DNA from: Gammaproteobacteria bacterium | Lineage (GTDB): Bacteria; Pseudomonadota; Gammaproteobacteria; Thiohalobacterales; Thiohalobacteraceae | DNA length: 64,000 nucleotides | Direction: 5' to 3' | Assembly (NCBI GenBank): GCA_018819175.1 | Contig: JAHJQQ010000011.1 | Location: 1 to 64,000 of the forward strand | Part shown: positions 42,588-50,900 of the stretch, piece after piece | How positions within the stretch are numbered: position 1 is the stretch's first letter | Layout of the letters: every line of letters begins with the position of its first letter | Position numbers and translations under genes: made by a program | Notes under the pieces: generated by a model | The model's input: only the letters and a program-made list of their open reading frames with translations | Told to the model about the DNA's origin: nothing | Database searches by the model: none

Positions 42588-43961
42588 TGGACCCGCCCCA
42601 CTTCAAAATGGCCTCGTAGTGGGTCAGGATTGTTTTGCTGATTCCCATCCACGCAGAAGGAGGGTCCGAGATGAACGTTACAACACTTGGAATCGATCTG
42701 GCAAAGAATGTGTTCCAAATCCATGGGGTAGATAGAAAAGGTAAGCCTGTCATGCAAAAGCGCTTGAGCCGGGGCAGGTTTTTGCCTTTCCTGGCCAATC
42801 TCCCGCCCTGCCTGGTAGGGATAGAAGCGTGCGGAAGCTCCAACTATTGGGCGCGCCGACTGCGCGCTGTTGGGCATGAAGTCCGACTGATCAGCCCTCA
42901 ATACGTCAAACCCTATGTCAAAACGAACAAGAACGATTGCAATGATGCTGAGGCTATTTGCGAAGCTGTGGCGCGACCCACTATGCGCTTCGTCCCCATC
43001 AAGAACATTGCCCAGCAAGATATACAAGCGCTGCACAGAATCCGCGAACGTCTGGTGCATGAGCGAACCGCGTTGGTCAACCAAACCCGCGGCATTTTGC
43101 GTGAGTACGGCGTCTTTCTTCCCGAAGGCATACGGCCTTTCCGCAGAAAGATCCCTGAAGTACTCGAAGATGCGCAAAACGAACTCACGCCTTTGGCGCG
43201 TGAGTTCACGGCTGATCAGTATGCACGCCTGGGCGAACTCGATCGTCGCATCACTGATTATGATGCGCGTCTCCAAACCATCTTTCGTGGCAACGACACG
43301 TGTCAGCGACTGATGGCCATTGATGGCGTTGGTCCTATGACGGCGACTGCGTTGGTTGCGGCCACTGGTGATGCCCGTGAATTTCAAAATGGTCGGCATT
43401 TTTCGGCGTGGCTTGGTCTGGTGCCGCGCCAACGCTCTAGCGGTGAACGTAATAAACTGCTTGGCATCAGTAAGCGTGGCAATAGCTATTTGCGCACCTT
43501 GTTGATTCATGGCGCACGATCCGTATTGCGTCGCTGTAAAACAAGGACAGATAAGCGTGGGCGCTGGATGCAAGCCATTCTGGAACGACGCGGCTTTAAC
43601 CGTGCTTGTGTGGCACTGGCAAACAAAAACGCCCGTATTTTGTGGGCGCTCATGGCCCGTGGCGAGTCGTATCGCCACGCAAGCTGATCACTCATCCGAT
43701 CAATGTAAACATGAGAGGTAACTCCACGATTGCTTGACTGTTGTTCCAATGATGGTTGCATAGGTCAGACCGGCTCTCGCAGAACTTGGTAATACACTCG
43801 TCAAACACGCCGTGTGAAGACGACTAACAGATGAGGGGCGAGAGCGCGGTTTCCATCAGGGCCAGAAGTATCAACACGTACTTCAATAGAGGCCGAATGT
43901 AAGTGTGCAGTCATGACCTTTTGTCCATCAGGATCACGGTTGGCAAACCGGGGCGGGTCCA
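42588..43961 (+). mobile_element. IS110/IS1111-type insertion sequence
   Basis: A 1374-bp segment bounded by exact 12-bp inverted repeats TGGACCCGCCCC (42588-42599) and GGGGCGGGTCCA (43950-43961). It contains one transposase gene and a 260-bp non-coding right end. Subterminal inverted repeats are typical of the IS1111 branch of IS110. On the left, 8 bp of tail separate the repeat from an attC core GCCTAAC (42573-42579). On the right, 9 bp separate it from GTTAGAT (43971-43977). Some IS1111 elements are known to target attC sites. Confidence 0.85.
42671..43687 (+). CDS. IS110-family (IS1111 group) transposase
   Basis: Product of 338 aa. The N-terminal DEDD domain shows GIDLAKNVFQIHGVD, GIEACGSS and TNKNDCNDAEAI. 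The C-terminal transposase_20 domain shows MAIDGVGPMTATALVAATGD and FSAWLGLVPRQRSSGERNKLLGISKRGN with the catalytic Ser. GAAGGAGGG precedes the ATG. It appears intact. A 367-aa open frame on the opposite strand is a shadow. Confidence 0.93.
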   Translation: MNVTTLGIDLAKNVFQIHGVDRKGKPVMQKRLSRGRFLPFLANLPPCLVGIEACGSSNYWARRLRAVGHEVRLISPQYVKPYVKTNKNDCNDAEAICEAVARPTMRFVPIKNIAQQDIQALHRIRERLVHERTALVNQTRGILREYGVFLPEGIRPFRRKIPEVLEDAQNELTPLAREFTADQYARLGELDRRITDYDARLQTIFRGNDTCQRLMAIDGVGPMTATALVAATGDAREFQNGRHFSAWLGLVPRQRSSGERNKLLGISKRGNSYLRTLLIHGARSVLRRCKTRTDKRGRWMQAILERRGFNRACVALANKNARILWALMARGESYRHAS

Positions 43962-43977
43962 TGTAAGTGTGTTAGAT

Positions 43978-44294
43978 GGATTACGTAGTGTTGGTAATAG
44001 TACGTAATCTGCCTAGCATGCGAATGGATGGGTGTGTCTGAGGTTGGTAATGTGTCCGACATGGTAGTGATCTTCCGAGTATTTTTCTTGTACGGCTAGC
44101 TTCTCGCGAGTCAGTCTTGAACGCAATATGCCACGCTAGGCTGCCGGAAGAAAGCGCAAAGCTGGGGATAGCGCCTTCCCAGCTGGAGCGATATGGCGGC
44201 CGATGTGAGTGGCCATAATCCAAATAATCGAAACATGGGCTTTGGTTCTCGCTGGAATGACGGTTCATTTATCTGTCATGGGCTATCCCAGACA
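43978..44294. other. Unassigned stretch between the IS and the pntB fragment
   Basis: About 320 bp without a gene I can support. GATTACGTA (43979-43987) and TACGTAATC (44001-44009) form a perfect 9-bp inverted repeat. A 95-codon minus-strand frame at 43981-44268 ends right at a would-be attC core, as a cassette gene would, but its sequence has no protein-like features. It may be the remnant of a further cassette. Confidence 0.4.
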
Positions 44295-44320
44295 AAGAAA
44301 AAACCGCCTTGCGGCGGTTT
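44295..44320 (-). terminator. Terminator of the displaced pntB end
   Basis: On the minus strand AAACCGCC-GCAA-GGCGGTTT is followed by a T-rich run (T6CTTT). It lies about 30 nt after the stop codon of the duplicated pntB 3' end at 44352, so it was probably the original pntB terminator. Confidence 0.85.
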
Positions 44321-44351
44321 CTCATAGTGCGGTTTTGCTACGCACCGTGCG

Positions 44352-44477
44352 TTAAAGCTGCTTCACTTCCTGAATCAGCTTGCCGGCCACTTCCTGTCCG
44401 TCGCCGTACAACATCCGTGTGTTGTCGAGATAGAACAGTGCGTTTTCGATGCCGGAGAAACCGGTGCCGCAGCCGCG
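44352..44477 (-). pseudogene. Duplicated 3' end of pntB (42 codons)
   Basis: This minus-strand segment encodes the last 41 residues of PntB (GTGFSGIENALFYLDNTR through QEVKQL) and a TAA stop. It matches the end of the intact gene at 45210 with a few, mostly synonymous, differences (CAGCTT-TAA against CAGCTG-TAG at the end). Homology stops abruptly at 44477, where the toxin-antitoxin leader begins. The copies are offset by 858 bp. It looks like the end left behind when a module carrying its own pntB 3' end integrated. Confidence 0.88.
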
Positions 44478-44499
44478 ACATTCTTGATCCTTTAGGCGT

Positions 44500-44538
44500 T
44501 ATATAAGTTTATTGATATTATATCAAGAAACTTATATA
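44500..44538 (+). promoter_or_regulatory. Nested palindromic operator of the toxin-antitoxin pair
   Basis: Outer arms TATATAAGTTT (44500-44510) and AAACTTATATA (44528-44538) enclose TTGATATTATATCAA (44512-44526), all centred on 44519. It lies just before the toxin gene in an AT-rich promoter-like stretch. Autorepression by the antitoxin or complex is the usual arrangement and is inferred. Confidence 0.7.
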
Positions 44539-44547
44539 TTCCCCGGC

Positions 44548-44868
44548 ATGAAGCCCATTGAGTTCGTTGGTTCCAGTCAGGATGACATAAGGAACTTCCC
44601 TGCGGAGGCGCGCAGGGCCGCGGGCTTTGAATTGAACTTTGTTCAAATGGGGCTCACGCCCTCGGACTGGAAGCCCATGAAGACGATTGGGCCCGGGGTT
44701 ATGGAAATACGTATTCACAAGGAGGGTGAATGGCGGGTCATCTATGTGGCCAAGTTCGAGAAGGCGATTTATGTACTCCATGCCTTCGAGAAAAAGACCC
44801 AGAAAACCCGCCGAGCAGACATCGAACTTGCACAGCAGCGTTACAAAGAGATTGGGAACCAGCCATGA
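44548..44868 (+). CDS. HigB/RelE-like toxin (Gp49 family)
   Basis: Product of 106 aa from ATG 44548 (MKPIEFVGSSQDDIRNFP). The core MKTIGPGVMEIRIHKEGEWR, VIYVAKFEKAIYVLHAF and EKKTQKTRRADIELAQQRY is that of phage-derived Gp49-like/HigB toxins, ribosome-dependent mRNA interferases. Basic residues typical of the active surface are present. The stop overlaps the antitoxin start by ATGA. There is no clear ribosome binding site. Confidence 0.88.
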   Translation: MKPIEFVGSSQDDIRNFPAEARRAAGFELNFVQMGLTPSDWKPMKTIGPGVMEIRIHKEGEWRVIYVAKFEKAIYVLHAFEKKTQKTRRADIELAQQRYKEIGNQP

Positions 44869-45149
44869 AGAAAAAAACCACCAAATCCAGCGGCAACGTC
44901 TTTGTGGATCTTGGGTTTGATCCGGCTGAGGCGGCTGTGCTGCAAATGCGAGCGAACCTCATGAGTGATCTCCGTCTCTACATCGAGAAGCATGAGCTTA
45001 CTCAACTGGACGCGGCGGAGCGCCTGGGTATCGCGCAATCGCGGGTGTCTGACCTGGTGCGTGGTAAATGGGATAAGTTCAGTCTCGAAATGCTCATTAC
45101 CCTGGAGATGCGACTTGGCCGTACTGTACGCGTTGAGCTTGCCGCGTGA
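44865..45149 (+). CDS. XRE-family antitoxin (HigA-like)
   Basis: Product of 94 aa with a basic N-terminus and a helix-turn-helix: LTQLDAAERLGIAQSRVSDL then VRGKWDKFSLEMLITLEMRL. It matches antitoxins paired with Gp49-like toxins. It should neutralise the toxin and bind the palindrome at 44500-44538. It is translationally coupled to the toxin (ATGA). Confidence 0.88.
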   Translation: MKKKTTKSSGNVFVDLGFDPAEAAVLQMRANLMSDLRLYIEKHELTQLDAAERLGIAQSRVSDLVRGKWDKFSLEMLITLEMRLGRTVRVELAA

Positions 45150-45161
45150 TCAATGACCAAT

Positions 45162-45187
45162 AAAAAGGGCGCCATTAGGCGCCCTTT
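45162..45187 (-). terminator. Terminator of pntB
   Basis: On the minus strand GGGCGCC-TAAT-GGCGCCC is followed by T5ATT. It lies about 23 nt after the pntB stop and also ends close to the antitoxin gene from the other side. Its sequence is unrelated to the terminator at 44295-44320, although both follow copies of the same pntB end. Confidence 0.88.
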
Positions 45188-45209
45188 AGTGTCTCTACGC
45201 GGCATCAAC

Positions 45210-46577
45210 CTACAGCTGTTTCACTTCCTGAATCAGCTTGCCCGCCACTTCCTGTCCATCGCCGTACAACATCCGTGTGTTGTCGAGATAGAACAGTGCG
45301 TTTTCGATGCCGGAGAAACCGGTGCCGCGACCGCGTTTGACGACGATGACGTTCTTGGCCTTGTCGGAATCCAGGATCGGCATGCCGTAAATCGGGCTGT
45401 TCGGATCGGTGCGCGCGACCGGGTTCACCACGTCGTTGGCACCGATGATCAGTGCGACATCCGCGGTGGGGAACTCGGCATTGATCTCTTCGAGGTCGTA
45501 GATCTTGTCGTAGGGCACGCCGGCTTCCGCTAACAACACGTTCATGTGACCGGGCATGCGACCGGCAACCGGGTGAATGGCGAACTTCACTGTCACGCCC
45601 TTCTCTTCGAGCAGTTTGCAGAACTCCCACACCTTGTGCTGCGCCTGCGCGACGGCCATGCCGTAGCCGGGCACGATGATGACCTTGCTGGCATAGGCCA
45701 TCATGACCGCGGCGTCGCTGGCGTCGATCTCTTTCATGGTGCCGCCGGCGTCTTCGGCCGATGCTTCACCGCCGGTGGCGCCGAAGCCGGAGAACAGCAC
45801 GTTACTGATCGGACGGTTCATGGCGCGCGCCATCAACTGCGTGAGCAACGTACCGGCCGAACCCACCACCGTGCCGGCGATGATCATCGCCGCGTTGCCG
45901 AGCACGAAACCTTCAAAGGCGACGGCGAGACCGGTCAAGGCGTTGTACAGCGAGATGACCACCGGCATGTCGGCGCCGCCGATCGGCAGGGTCATCATGA
46001 TGCCGAAGGCCAGCGCCAGGGCGAAGAACATGAACAGCGGGAAGCCGCCGGTCGAACCCGAGCTAATCAGGATCAGGCCGAACACCAGCGCGGCAGCAAA
46101 CACGACCATGTTGATCTTCTGCTGGCCGGGGAAGAGGAAGGATTTCTTCATCAAGCCTTGCAGCTTCGCGAAGGCGACCATCGAGCCGGAGAAGGCCACC
46201 GAGCCGATCAGCGCGCCGAGCACAGCCAGGGTCAGGAAGCTCTGACTGGCGAAAGTGCCTTTAAGCAGTTCGACCGCCGCAATCGCCGCTGCCGCGCCGC
46301 CGCCCATACCGTTGTAGATGGCGATCATCTGCGGCATGTCGGTCATGGCGACTTTCTTACCGGTGTACCAGGCCGCACCGCCACCGATCAGGATGGCGAG
46401 GAGCATCAGGCCGTAGTTGTGCATATCCGGCATGAAGAAGGTGGCGATGGTCGCCACGACCATGCCGGCGCCGGCCCAGACGATGCCGCCGCGCGCGGTC
46501 TTCGGCGAACTCATGCGCTTCAGGCCGAGAATGAACAGCACGGCCGCGGCGAAATAACTCAGCTGAATCAGAATCAT
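45210..46577 (-). CDS. pntB: NAD(P) transhydrogenase beta subunit PntB
   Basis: Product of 455 aa. The N-terminal half is a membrane domain of about eight or nine helices; the C-terminal half is the NADP(H)-binding domain III (IVPGYGMAVAQAQHKVWEF, HPVAGRMPGHMNVLLAEAGV, GANDVVNPVARTDPNSPIYG). It couples hydride transfer between NADH and NADP to proton flow. The start overlaps pntAB by ATGA. Its 3' end is duplicated downstream, with a toxin-antitoxin pair between the copies. Confidence 0.95.
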   Translation of the reverse strand: MILIQLSYFAAAVLFILGLKRMSSPKTARGGIVWAGAGMVVATIATFFMPDMHNYGLMLLAILIGGGAAWYTGKKVAMTDMPQMIAIYNGMGGGAAAAIAAVELLKGTFASQSFLTLAVLGALIGSVAFSGSMVAFAKLQGLMKKSFLFPGQQKINMVVFAAALVFGLILISSGSTGGFPLFMFFALALAFGIMMTLPIGGADMPVVISLYNALTGLAVAFEGFVLGNAAMIIAGTVVGSAGTLLTQLMARAMNRPISNVLFSGFGATGGEASAEDAGGTMKEIDASDAAVMMAYASKVIIVPGYGMAVAQAQHKVWEFCKLLEEKGVTVKFAIHPVAGRMPGHMNVLLAEAGVPYDKIYDLEEINAEFPTADVALIIGANDVVNPVARTDPNSPIYGMPILDSDKAKNVIVVKRGRGTGFSGIENALFYLDNTRMLYGDGQEVAGKLIQEVKQL

Positions 46578-46867
46578 TTCGCGGGCTCCTTGCTGCTCTT
46601 GAACATCTCGAGCATGCGCTCGGTGACCACATAACCGCCGACCGCATTGCCGGCGGCCAGCATCACGCCCAGGAAGCCGATGAAGCGTTCCAGGTCGGTG
46701 CTGGCGTGGCCCATGGCGACCATGGCGCCGACCAGCACGATGCCGTGTACGAAGTTGGAGCCGGACATCAGTGGCGTGTGCAGAATCACCGGCACACGTC
46801 CGATCACCTCATATCCGGTGAACGCGGCCAGCATGAAGATATAGAGGGCGGTAAAGCCTTCGATCAT
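46574..46867 (-). CDS. pntAB: Transhydrogenase subunit PntAB (alpha-2)
   Basis: Product of 97 aa with three membrane helices (FTALYIFMLAAFTGYEVIGR, LMSGSNFVHGIVLVGAMVAM, GFLGVMLAAGNAVGGYVVTE). It is the small membrane part of a split alpha subunit, as in Rhodospirillum and many proteobacteria. Overlapping stop/start codons link it to both neighbours. Confidence 0.92.
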   Translation of the reverse strand: MIEGFTALYIFMLAAFTGYEVIGRVPVILHTPLMSGSNFVHGIVLVGAMVAMGHASTDLERFIGFLGVMLAAGNAVGGYVVTERMLEMFKSSKEPAK

Positions 46868-47997
46868 GAGGGTTCTCCTTCCACCAGCGCACGGGTCTGC
46901 GCGTGTTTGATTTCGCCGGCATGGGTCAGGGCGCTGTCGCGGATGACCTCATCGTCCCAGTCGAGCTTGAGTTCGCCGTCCTTGATCATGGGGCTCAGGA
47001 AATTGAGCAGATTCTTGGCGTACATCTCGCTGGCGTGGACCGGCAGCATGCTGGCCACGTTGAGCGGGCCGTAGATGATCACGCCCTTGTGGTTGATCTG
47101 CTCGCCGGGCTGGGTGAGTTCGCAGTTGCCGCCGCCTTCGGAGGCCAGATCGATGATCACGGCGCCGGATTTCATTTTTTCAACCACAGCGGCCGGGATG
47201 ATCTTCGGTGACGGGCGGCCGGGGATGGCGGCGGTAGTGATCACGGCATCGGCCGCGGCAATGTGCTTGGCCAGGACCTCGGCCTGCTTGGCCTTTTCCT
47301 CGGCAGTCAGTTCGCGCGCATAACCGCCGGTACCCTCGGCGGCGACGCCGGTATCGACGAACTTGGCGCCGAGCGATTGCACCTGTTCCTTGGTGGCGGA
47401 GCGCACGTCATAGCCTTCGACCATGGCGCCGAGGCGTTTGGCGGTGGCGATAGCCTGCAACCCAGCGACGCCAGCGCCTATGACCAGCACCTTGGAGGGG
47501 CGGATGGTCCCGGCGGCGGTGGTCAACATGGGGAAGAATCGCCCGCTGAGGCTGGCGGCCATCAGTGCGGCCTTGTACCCGGCCACGGCGGCCTGCGAGG
47601 ACAGCGCGTCCATGCTCTGGGCGCGCGAGATGCGTGGCACTAATTCCATGGCAAAGCAGGTGATTTTCCGGTCGCGCAGCTTGGCGACCAACTCGGGATT
47701 TTTGTGCGCCTGCATGAAGCTGACGATGACGGCGCCTTCCTTGAGGGCGTCGATCTCGTCGGCGGTGGGCGGCTGGACCTTGAATAGCACGTCTGCCCGA
47801 CTGAGCAGGCTACCGCGGTCAGCTACGATTTCCGCGCTGGTGTAAGCGCTGTCGATATTCTGCGCGCTCACCCCTGCGCCCGCTTCGATCAGGACCTTGC
47901 AGCCCAGCTTGGCGAATCGCTCGGCGACAATCGGGTCCAGTGCCACGCGGCACTCGTCCGCCGTGGTTTCCTTCGGTACGGCCACACATATAGACAT
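46864..47997 (-). CDS. pntAA: Transhydrogenase subunit PntAA (alpha-1)
   Basis: Product of 377 aa, the soluble NAD(H)-binding domain I. Motifs are CVAVPKETTADECRVALDP at the start, SFMQAHKNPELV and KVLVIGAGVAGLQAIATAKRLGA, then AVITTAAIPGRPSPKII. It is the first gene of the pnt operon, with GGAG upstream of the ATG. A divergent HNH gene lies about 295 bp away. Confidence 0.94.
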   Translation of the reverse strand: MSICVAVPKETTADECRVALDPIVAERFAKLGCKVLIEAGAGVSAQNIDSAYTSAEIVADRGSLLSRADVLFKVQPPTADEIDALKEGAVIVSFMQAHKNPELVAKLRDRKITCFAMELVPRISRAQSMDALSSQAAVAGYKAALMAASLSGRFFPMLTTAAGTIRPSKVLVIGAGVAGLQAIATAKRLGAMVEGYDVRSATKEQVQSLGAKFVDTGVAAEGTGGYARELTAEEKAKQAEVLAKHIAAADAVITTAAIPGRPSPKIIPAAVVEKMKSGAVIIDLASEGGGNCELTQPGEQINHKGVIIYGPLNVASMLPVHASEMYAKNLLNFLSPMIKDGELKLDWDDEVIRDSALTHAGEIKHAQTRALVEGEPS

Positions 47998-48292
47998 TCT
48001 TTATATTCTCCGCATCCAACTGGGGAGGATGGTGCTGCAGTTAGTGATGCAGCGTTGCTAATGATTCGGTTGCGGCCAGTCCGACAAAGAATGCTGGCAT
48101 TGGCCGCGAAAATAGGCTGAAGCACGCCCGAAAGGTCGCCATGATACCGGAATCCCCGCACTGATAGAATCATGGGCTGGAGCCGTCCGTGAGCGGATGG
48201 CTGGACCGGTATGGGGCTGAAAGTTACTGATTTATTAAAGTTTACTTTTATGAGCGTTTCTGACATAAATGACGCCAGCGACGGGAGGTTGT

Positions 48293-48892
48293 GTGTTAAG
48301 TCTGAAGCATCAGATTCTGCGCACCGACGCCGCCGGTATGCCACTGGAATGGGTCAACTACCGGGACGCTGTGCGCCTCTACTATCTTGGCCAGGTAGCC
48401 TACGCCTGCGGGAGTACTTTGGTCCGCGTATACGGTGGCATCAACGCCATCACTGGCGTGCGCAGCCTGATCGATCTCAATTCCATTATCGCCACCCATG
48501 GCAATAACTATGCGCTGAAACATGATCGCAGTAGTTATGTTCCACCGCTCAACAATCCTGCCTTATTCAAGCGCGATGCCTATCTCTGTCTCTATTGCGG
48601 CACGCATTTCCGCGATAGCGATTTGTCGCGAGACCACGTGACGCCACTCAGTCAGAAGGGTGCGGACGTCTGGAACAATGTTGTCACGGCCTGCAAGCGC
48701 TGCAATAACCACAAGGCCGGACGTCGACCGGAACAGGCACGCATGGAGCTGCTGGCGGTACCCTTCACGCCCACGCATGCGGAATATATTTATCTGCAAG
48801 GTAAGCGCGTGCTGGCCGACCAGATGGAATTTCTGCGCGCGCATTTTCCTCGCCACAGTCCTTTGCATGAGCGGTTGGCAGTTAAAGCCTGA
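48293..48892 (+). CDS. HNH endonuclease family protein
   Basis: Product of 199 aa. The HNH motif is CLYCGTHFRDSDLSRDHVTP, then KGADVWNNVVTACKRCNNHK, with two zinc-holding CxxC pairs. The N-terminal half (WVNYRDAVRLYYLGQVAYAC) is typical of stand-alone chromosomal HNH proteins. GTG 48293 follows GGAGG closely; an ATG at 48269 is the alternative. Composition fits the host genome, so it is probably a resident gene, not a mobile endonuclease. Confidence 0.85.
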   Translation: MLSLKHQILRTDAAGMPLEWVNYRDAVRLYYLGQVAYACGSTLVRVYGGINAITGVRSLIDLNSIIATHGNNYALKHDRSSYVPPLNNPALFKRDAYLCLYCGTHFRDSDLSRDHVTPLSQKGADVWNNVVTACKRCNNHKAGRRPEQARMELLAVPFTPTHAEYIYLQGKRVLADQMEFLRAHFPRHSPLHERLAVKA

Positions 48893-49023
48893 CCTATTCG
48901 CAGCTCTTGTTGTTTATATATCTTTTGTGAACCGCAAAGGCGCAAAGACGCCAAGAAATTCCTTCTTATAATTCCACGTGAATATTTTCGCCACAGTTCA
49001 ATGAAAGCCAGGCTGTGTGACAA

Positions 49024-49260
49024 ATGGAGTTATTTTATCAATTCATGTTTGCAGTCGGCATATTGATTGCGATCGCAGGCGCGGTTCTGTGGGCGAAGGC
49101 GGGATTTCCGGTTAGCTTTAATGATGTATCTGCTGTTTTTTTCGGCGGGGCTCATTGGCGTCTGAGCAAGGAAAGTTACATTTTTATAGTATTTCTGGGA
49201 CTAATGGTTTCTGTGTATTCTGCTATCGAGCTGAATCTCAAGCGCTGGCAGCGTAAGTGA
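49024..49260 (+). CDS. Small membrane protein
   Basis: Product of 78 aa with two hydrophobic segments (FMFAVGILIAIAGAVLWAKA and SYIFIVFLGLMVSVYSAIEL) and a basic C-terminus (KRWQRK). It ends 5 nt before the next gene, so the two may be cotranscribed. It is not a recognised family. Confidence 0.6.
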   Translation: MELFYQFMFAVGILIAIAGAVLWAKAGFPVSFNDVSAVFFGGAHWRLSKESYIFIVFLGLMVSVYSAIELNLKRWQRK

Positions 49261-49265
49261 TTTCT

Positions 49266-50141
49266 ATGGATATATGGCAACTTATCGGCGAAGACATCTT
49301 TAACGCAACCGGCATTCGGTTGCGCGATGGCCGTGCCTCGATTGGTGGTGGCGATATCAATCAGGCGGTTCGCCTGCAGGGAGAGGGACGCGACTTTTTC
49401 GTTAAGACCAATACGGCAAGAGGGCTGGCGATGTTTGAGGCGGAAGTCGCCGGGCTGCGCGAGCTGGCGGCGAGTAATACGGTGCGTGTGCCGGAACCGA
49501 TTTGCTGTGGTGTCGCGAATGGGCATGCCTATCTGGTTATGGAATTTCTGAACTTCTCGCGGTCTGGCGATGCCGCCCTGTTGGGTAGGCAGCTGGCGGC
49601 AATGCACCGCGTGAGTCGGAAAGATTTTGGCTGGGATCGCGACAATACCATCGGTTCGACGCCACAGATAAATACGTCCCACAATGATTGGGTCGCGTTC
49701 TGGCGCGAACGGCGCTTGCGCTTTCAATTTGATCTAGCGCGTGATAATGGTTGTAGTGGGAATTTGTCGCGACATGGCGAAGAGTTGCTTGATGGGCTGG
49801 ATAGTTTTTTCAGTGATTACCGTCCGCAGCCAGCACTCTTGCATGGCGATCTCTGGTCGGGTAACCACGGATATCTGCGTGATGGGGCGCCAGTGATTTT
49901 CGACCCGGCGGTCTATTACGGTGATCGTGAAGCCGATATCGCCATGACCGAATTATTCGGTGGCTTCAGTGCGGATTTCTATGCGGGGTATCGCGAGGCC
50001 TGGCCATTGGATGCGGGTTATGGCGTGCGCAAGCATCTTTACAATCTATACCATGTGCTGAATCATTTTAATATGTTCGGTGGGAGTTATCAGGGGCAGG
50101 CGCAGCAGATGTGTGAACGGTTACTGGCCGAGCTGCACTAG
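49266..50141 (+). CDS. Fructosamine kinase family protein
   Basis: Product of 291 aa. Segments GGGDINQAVRLQGEGRDFFV, NTARGLAMFEAEVAGLREL, LLHGDLWSGNHGY (catalytic loop), FDPAVYYGDREADIAMTELF and GVRKHLYNLYHVLNHFNMFG are those of fructosamine-3-kinases, which repair glycated proteins by phosphorylation. The start at 49266 omits a three-residue extension from a GTG. Confidence 0.9.
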   Translation: MDIWQLIGEDIFNATGIRLRDGRASIGGGDINQAVRLQGEGRDFFVKTNTARGLAMFEAEVAGLRELAASNTVRVPEPICCGVANGHAYLVMEFLNFSRSGDAALLGRQLAAMHRVSRKDFGWDRDNTIGSTPQINTSHNDWVAFWRERRLRFQFDLARDNGCSGNLSRHGEELLDGLDSFFSDYRPQPALLHGDLWSGNHGYLRDGAPVIFDPAVYYGDREADIAMTELFGGFSADFYAGYREAWPLDAGYGVRKHLYNLYHVLNHFNMFGGSYQGQAQQMCERLLAELH

Positions 50142-50183
50142 GCGATGGCGACGTCATCTGACATGCGTAAAGTTGAATAGAAA

Positions 50184-50600
50184 CTATTCGGCCTTATTGC
50201 CGCCACGGACATCTTTCAGCCAGTCCTTCCAGCCGCTGTGACTCGGTGAGAGGTTGGCGCGAACGTCATAGAGGGATTCGATCTGGATCGCGAGAGCCTG
50301 GATATAGATGGCATCCTGATTCTGCCGGCAATAGCTATCCAGATGCGCCAGCATATCGAAGGTGCTGGTCTCGCCAAGAATATTGTACGTGTTGACCAGC
50401 AGCAGGTTGTAGGCGGACAGATGGCCGGCGGTCCATTCCATGAACAATTGTTCGGGTTCTCCACCGCTATCGCGTGCGTCCAGATATTCCGCGCAGGTTT
50501 GGCTGCCAACACCGAAAGTTGCGTAGTTGCCGTTCACGTCACGCGCCATGCTGGACTGGCAGATCAGTAACAAAGTCAGGGCGGCAATTCTCCACGCCAT
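50184..50600 (-). CDS. Exported hypothetical protein
   Basis: Product of 138 aa. A signal peptide (MAWRIAALTLLLICQSSMA) is followed by a small helical domain with three cysteines (TCAEYL, DSYCRQ). The pattern G..TCAEYLDARDS ... WTAGHLSAYNLL resembles Rap1a/HdeA-like periplasmic proteins. It is on the minus strand, converging with the kinase. Function unknown. Confidence 0.68.
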   Translation of the reverse strand: MAWRIAALTLLLICQSSMARDVNGNYATFGVGSQTCAEYLDARDSGGEPEQLFMEWTAGHLSAYNLLLVNTYNILGETSTFDMLAHLDSYCRQNQDAIYIQALAIQIESLYDVRANLSPSHSGWKDWLKDVRGGNKAE

Positions 50601-50632
50601 AGATCCAGTACTCCTTAGTACAGCTTGCGGAA

Positions 50633-50833
50633 TTAGTTGATGGACAAGTTTTCGCGTCCAACCCAGCGCTGTGCCGGCTGATACCCGAATGAACGCTCAA
50701 AGATGCCCTCGGTACACCAGAGGCCGGCTAGGCCTGCGAGTGTAGCGAGTAGCCAGTGAGAAGATAGCACGTAAGCGAGACCGGTTATCGCGCCTGCGAT
50801 CAGAACCGCCAGAAAAAACAACAGAACGTGCAT
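50633..50833 (-). CDS. Small membrane protein (66 aa)
   Basis: Product of 66 aa starting MHVLLFFLAVLIAGAITGLA with GGGAGG upstream. It has two hydrophobic segments and a short polar tail. The open frame extends upstream to 51067 but overlaps the EAL gene and lacks support. It follows the GGDEF-EAL gene and precedes the exported protein on the same strand. Confidence 0.6.
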   Translation of the reverse strand: MHVLLFFLAVLIAGAITGLAYVLSSHWLLATLAGLAGLWCTEGIFERSFGYQPAQRWVGRENLSIN

Positions 50834-50900
50834 GGGCAACCTCCCGCCGAGTGGCTTGTATGCCCTGTTGCAGTTGTATCGGTAGTGACTGTTGGCTGCT

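Noticed and set aside
42568..42843. N-terminal extension of the small membrane cassette gene
   Set aside because: This part of the frame reads across the IS end and antisense to the transposase; the natural start is the ATG at 42567 next to the cassette core site.
42575..43678. 367-codon open frame opposite the transposase
   Set aside because: It is antisense to an intact IS110 transposase with all catalytic motifs and crosses the IS boundary.
43981..44268. 95-codon minus-strand frame that ends at a possible attC core
   Set aside because: The ending position is suggestive, but the amino acid sequence has no structure or composition of a real protein and there is no ribosome binding site or upstream core site.
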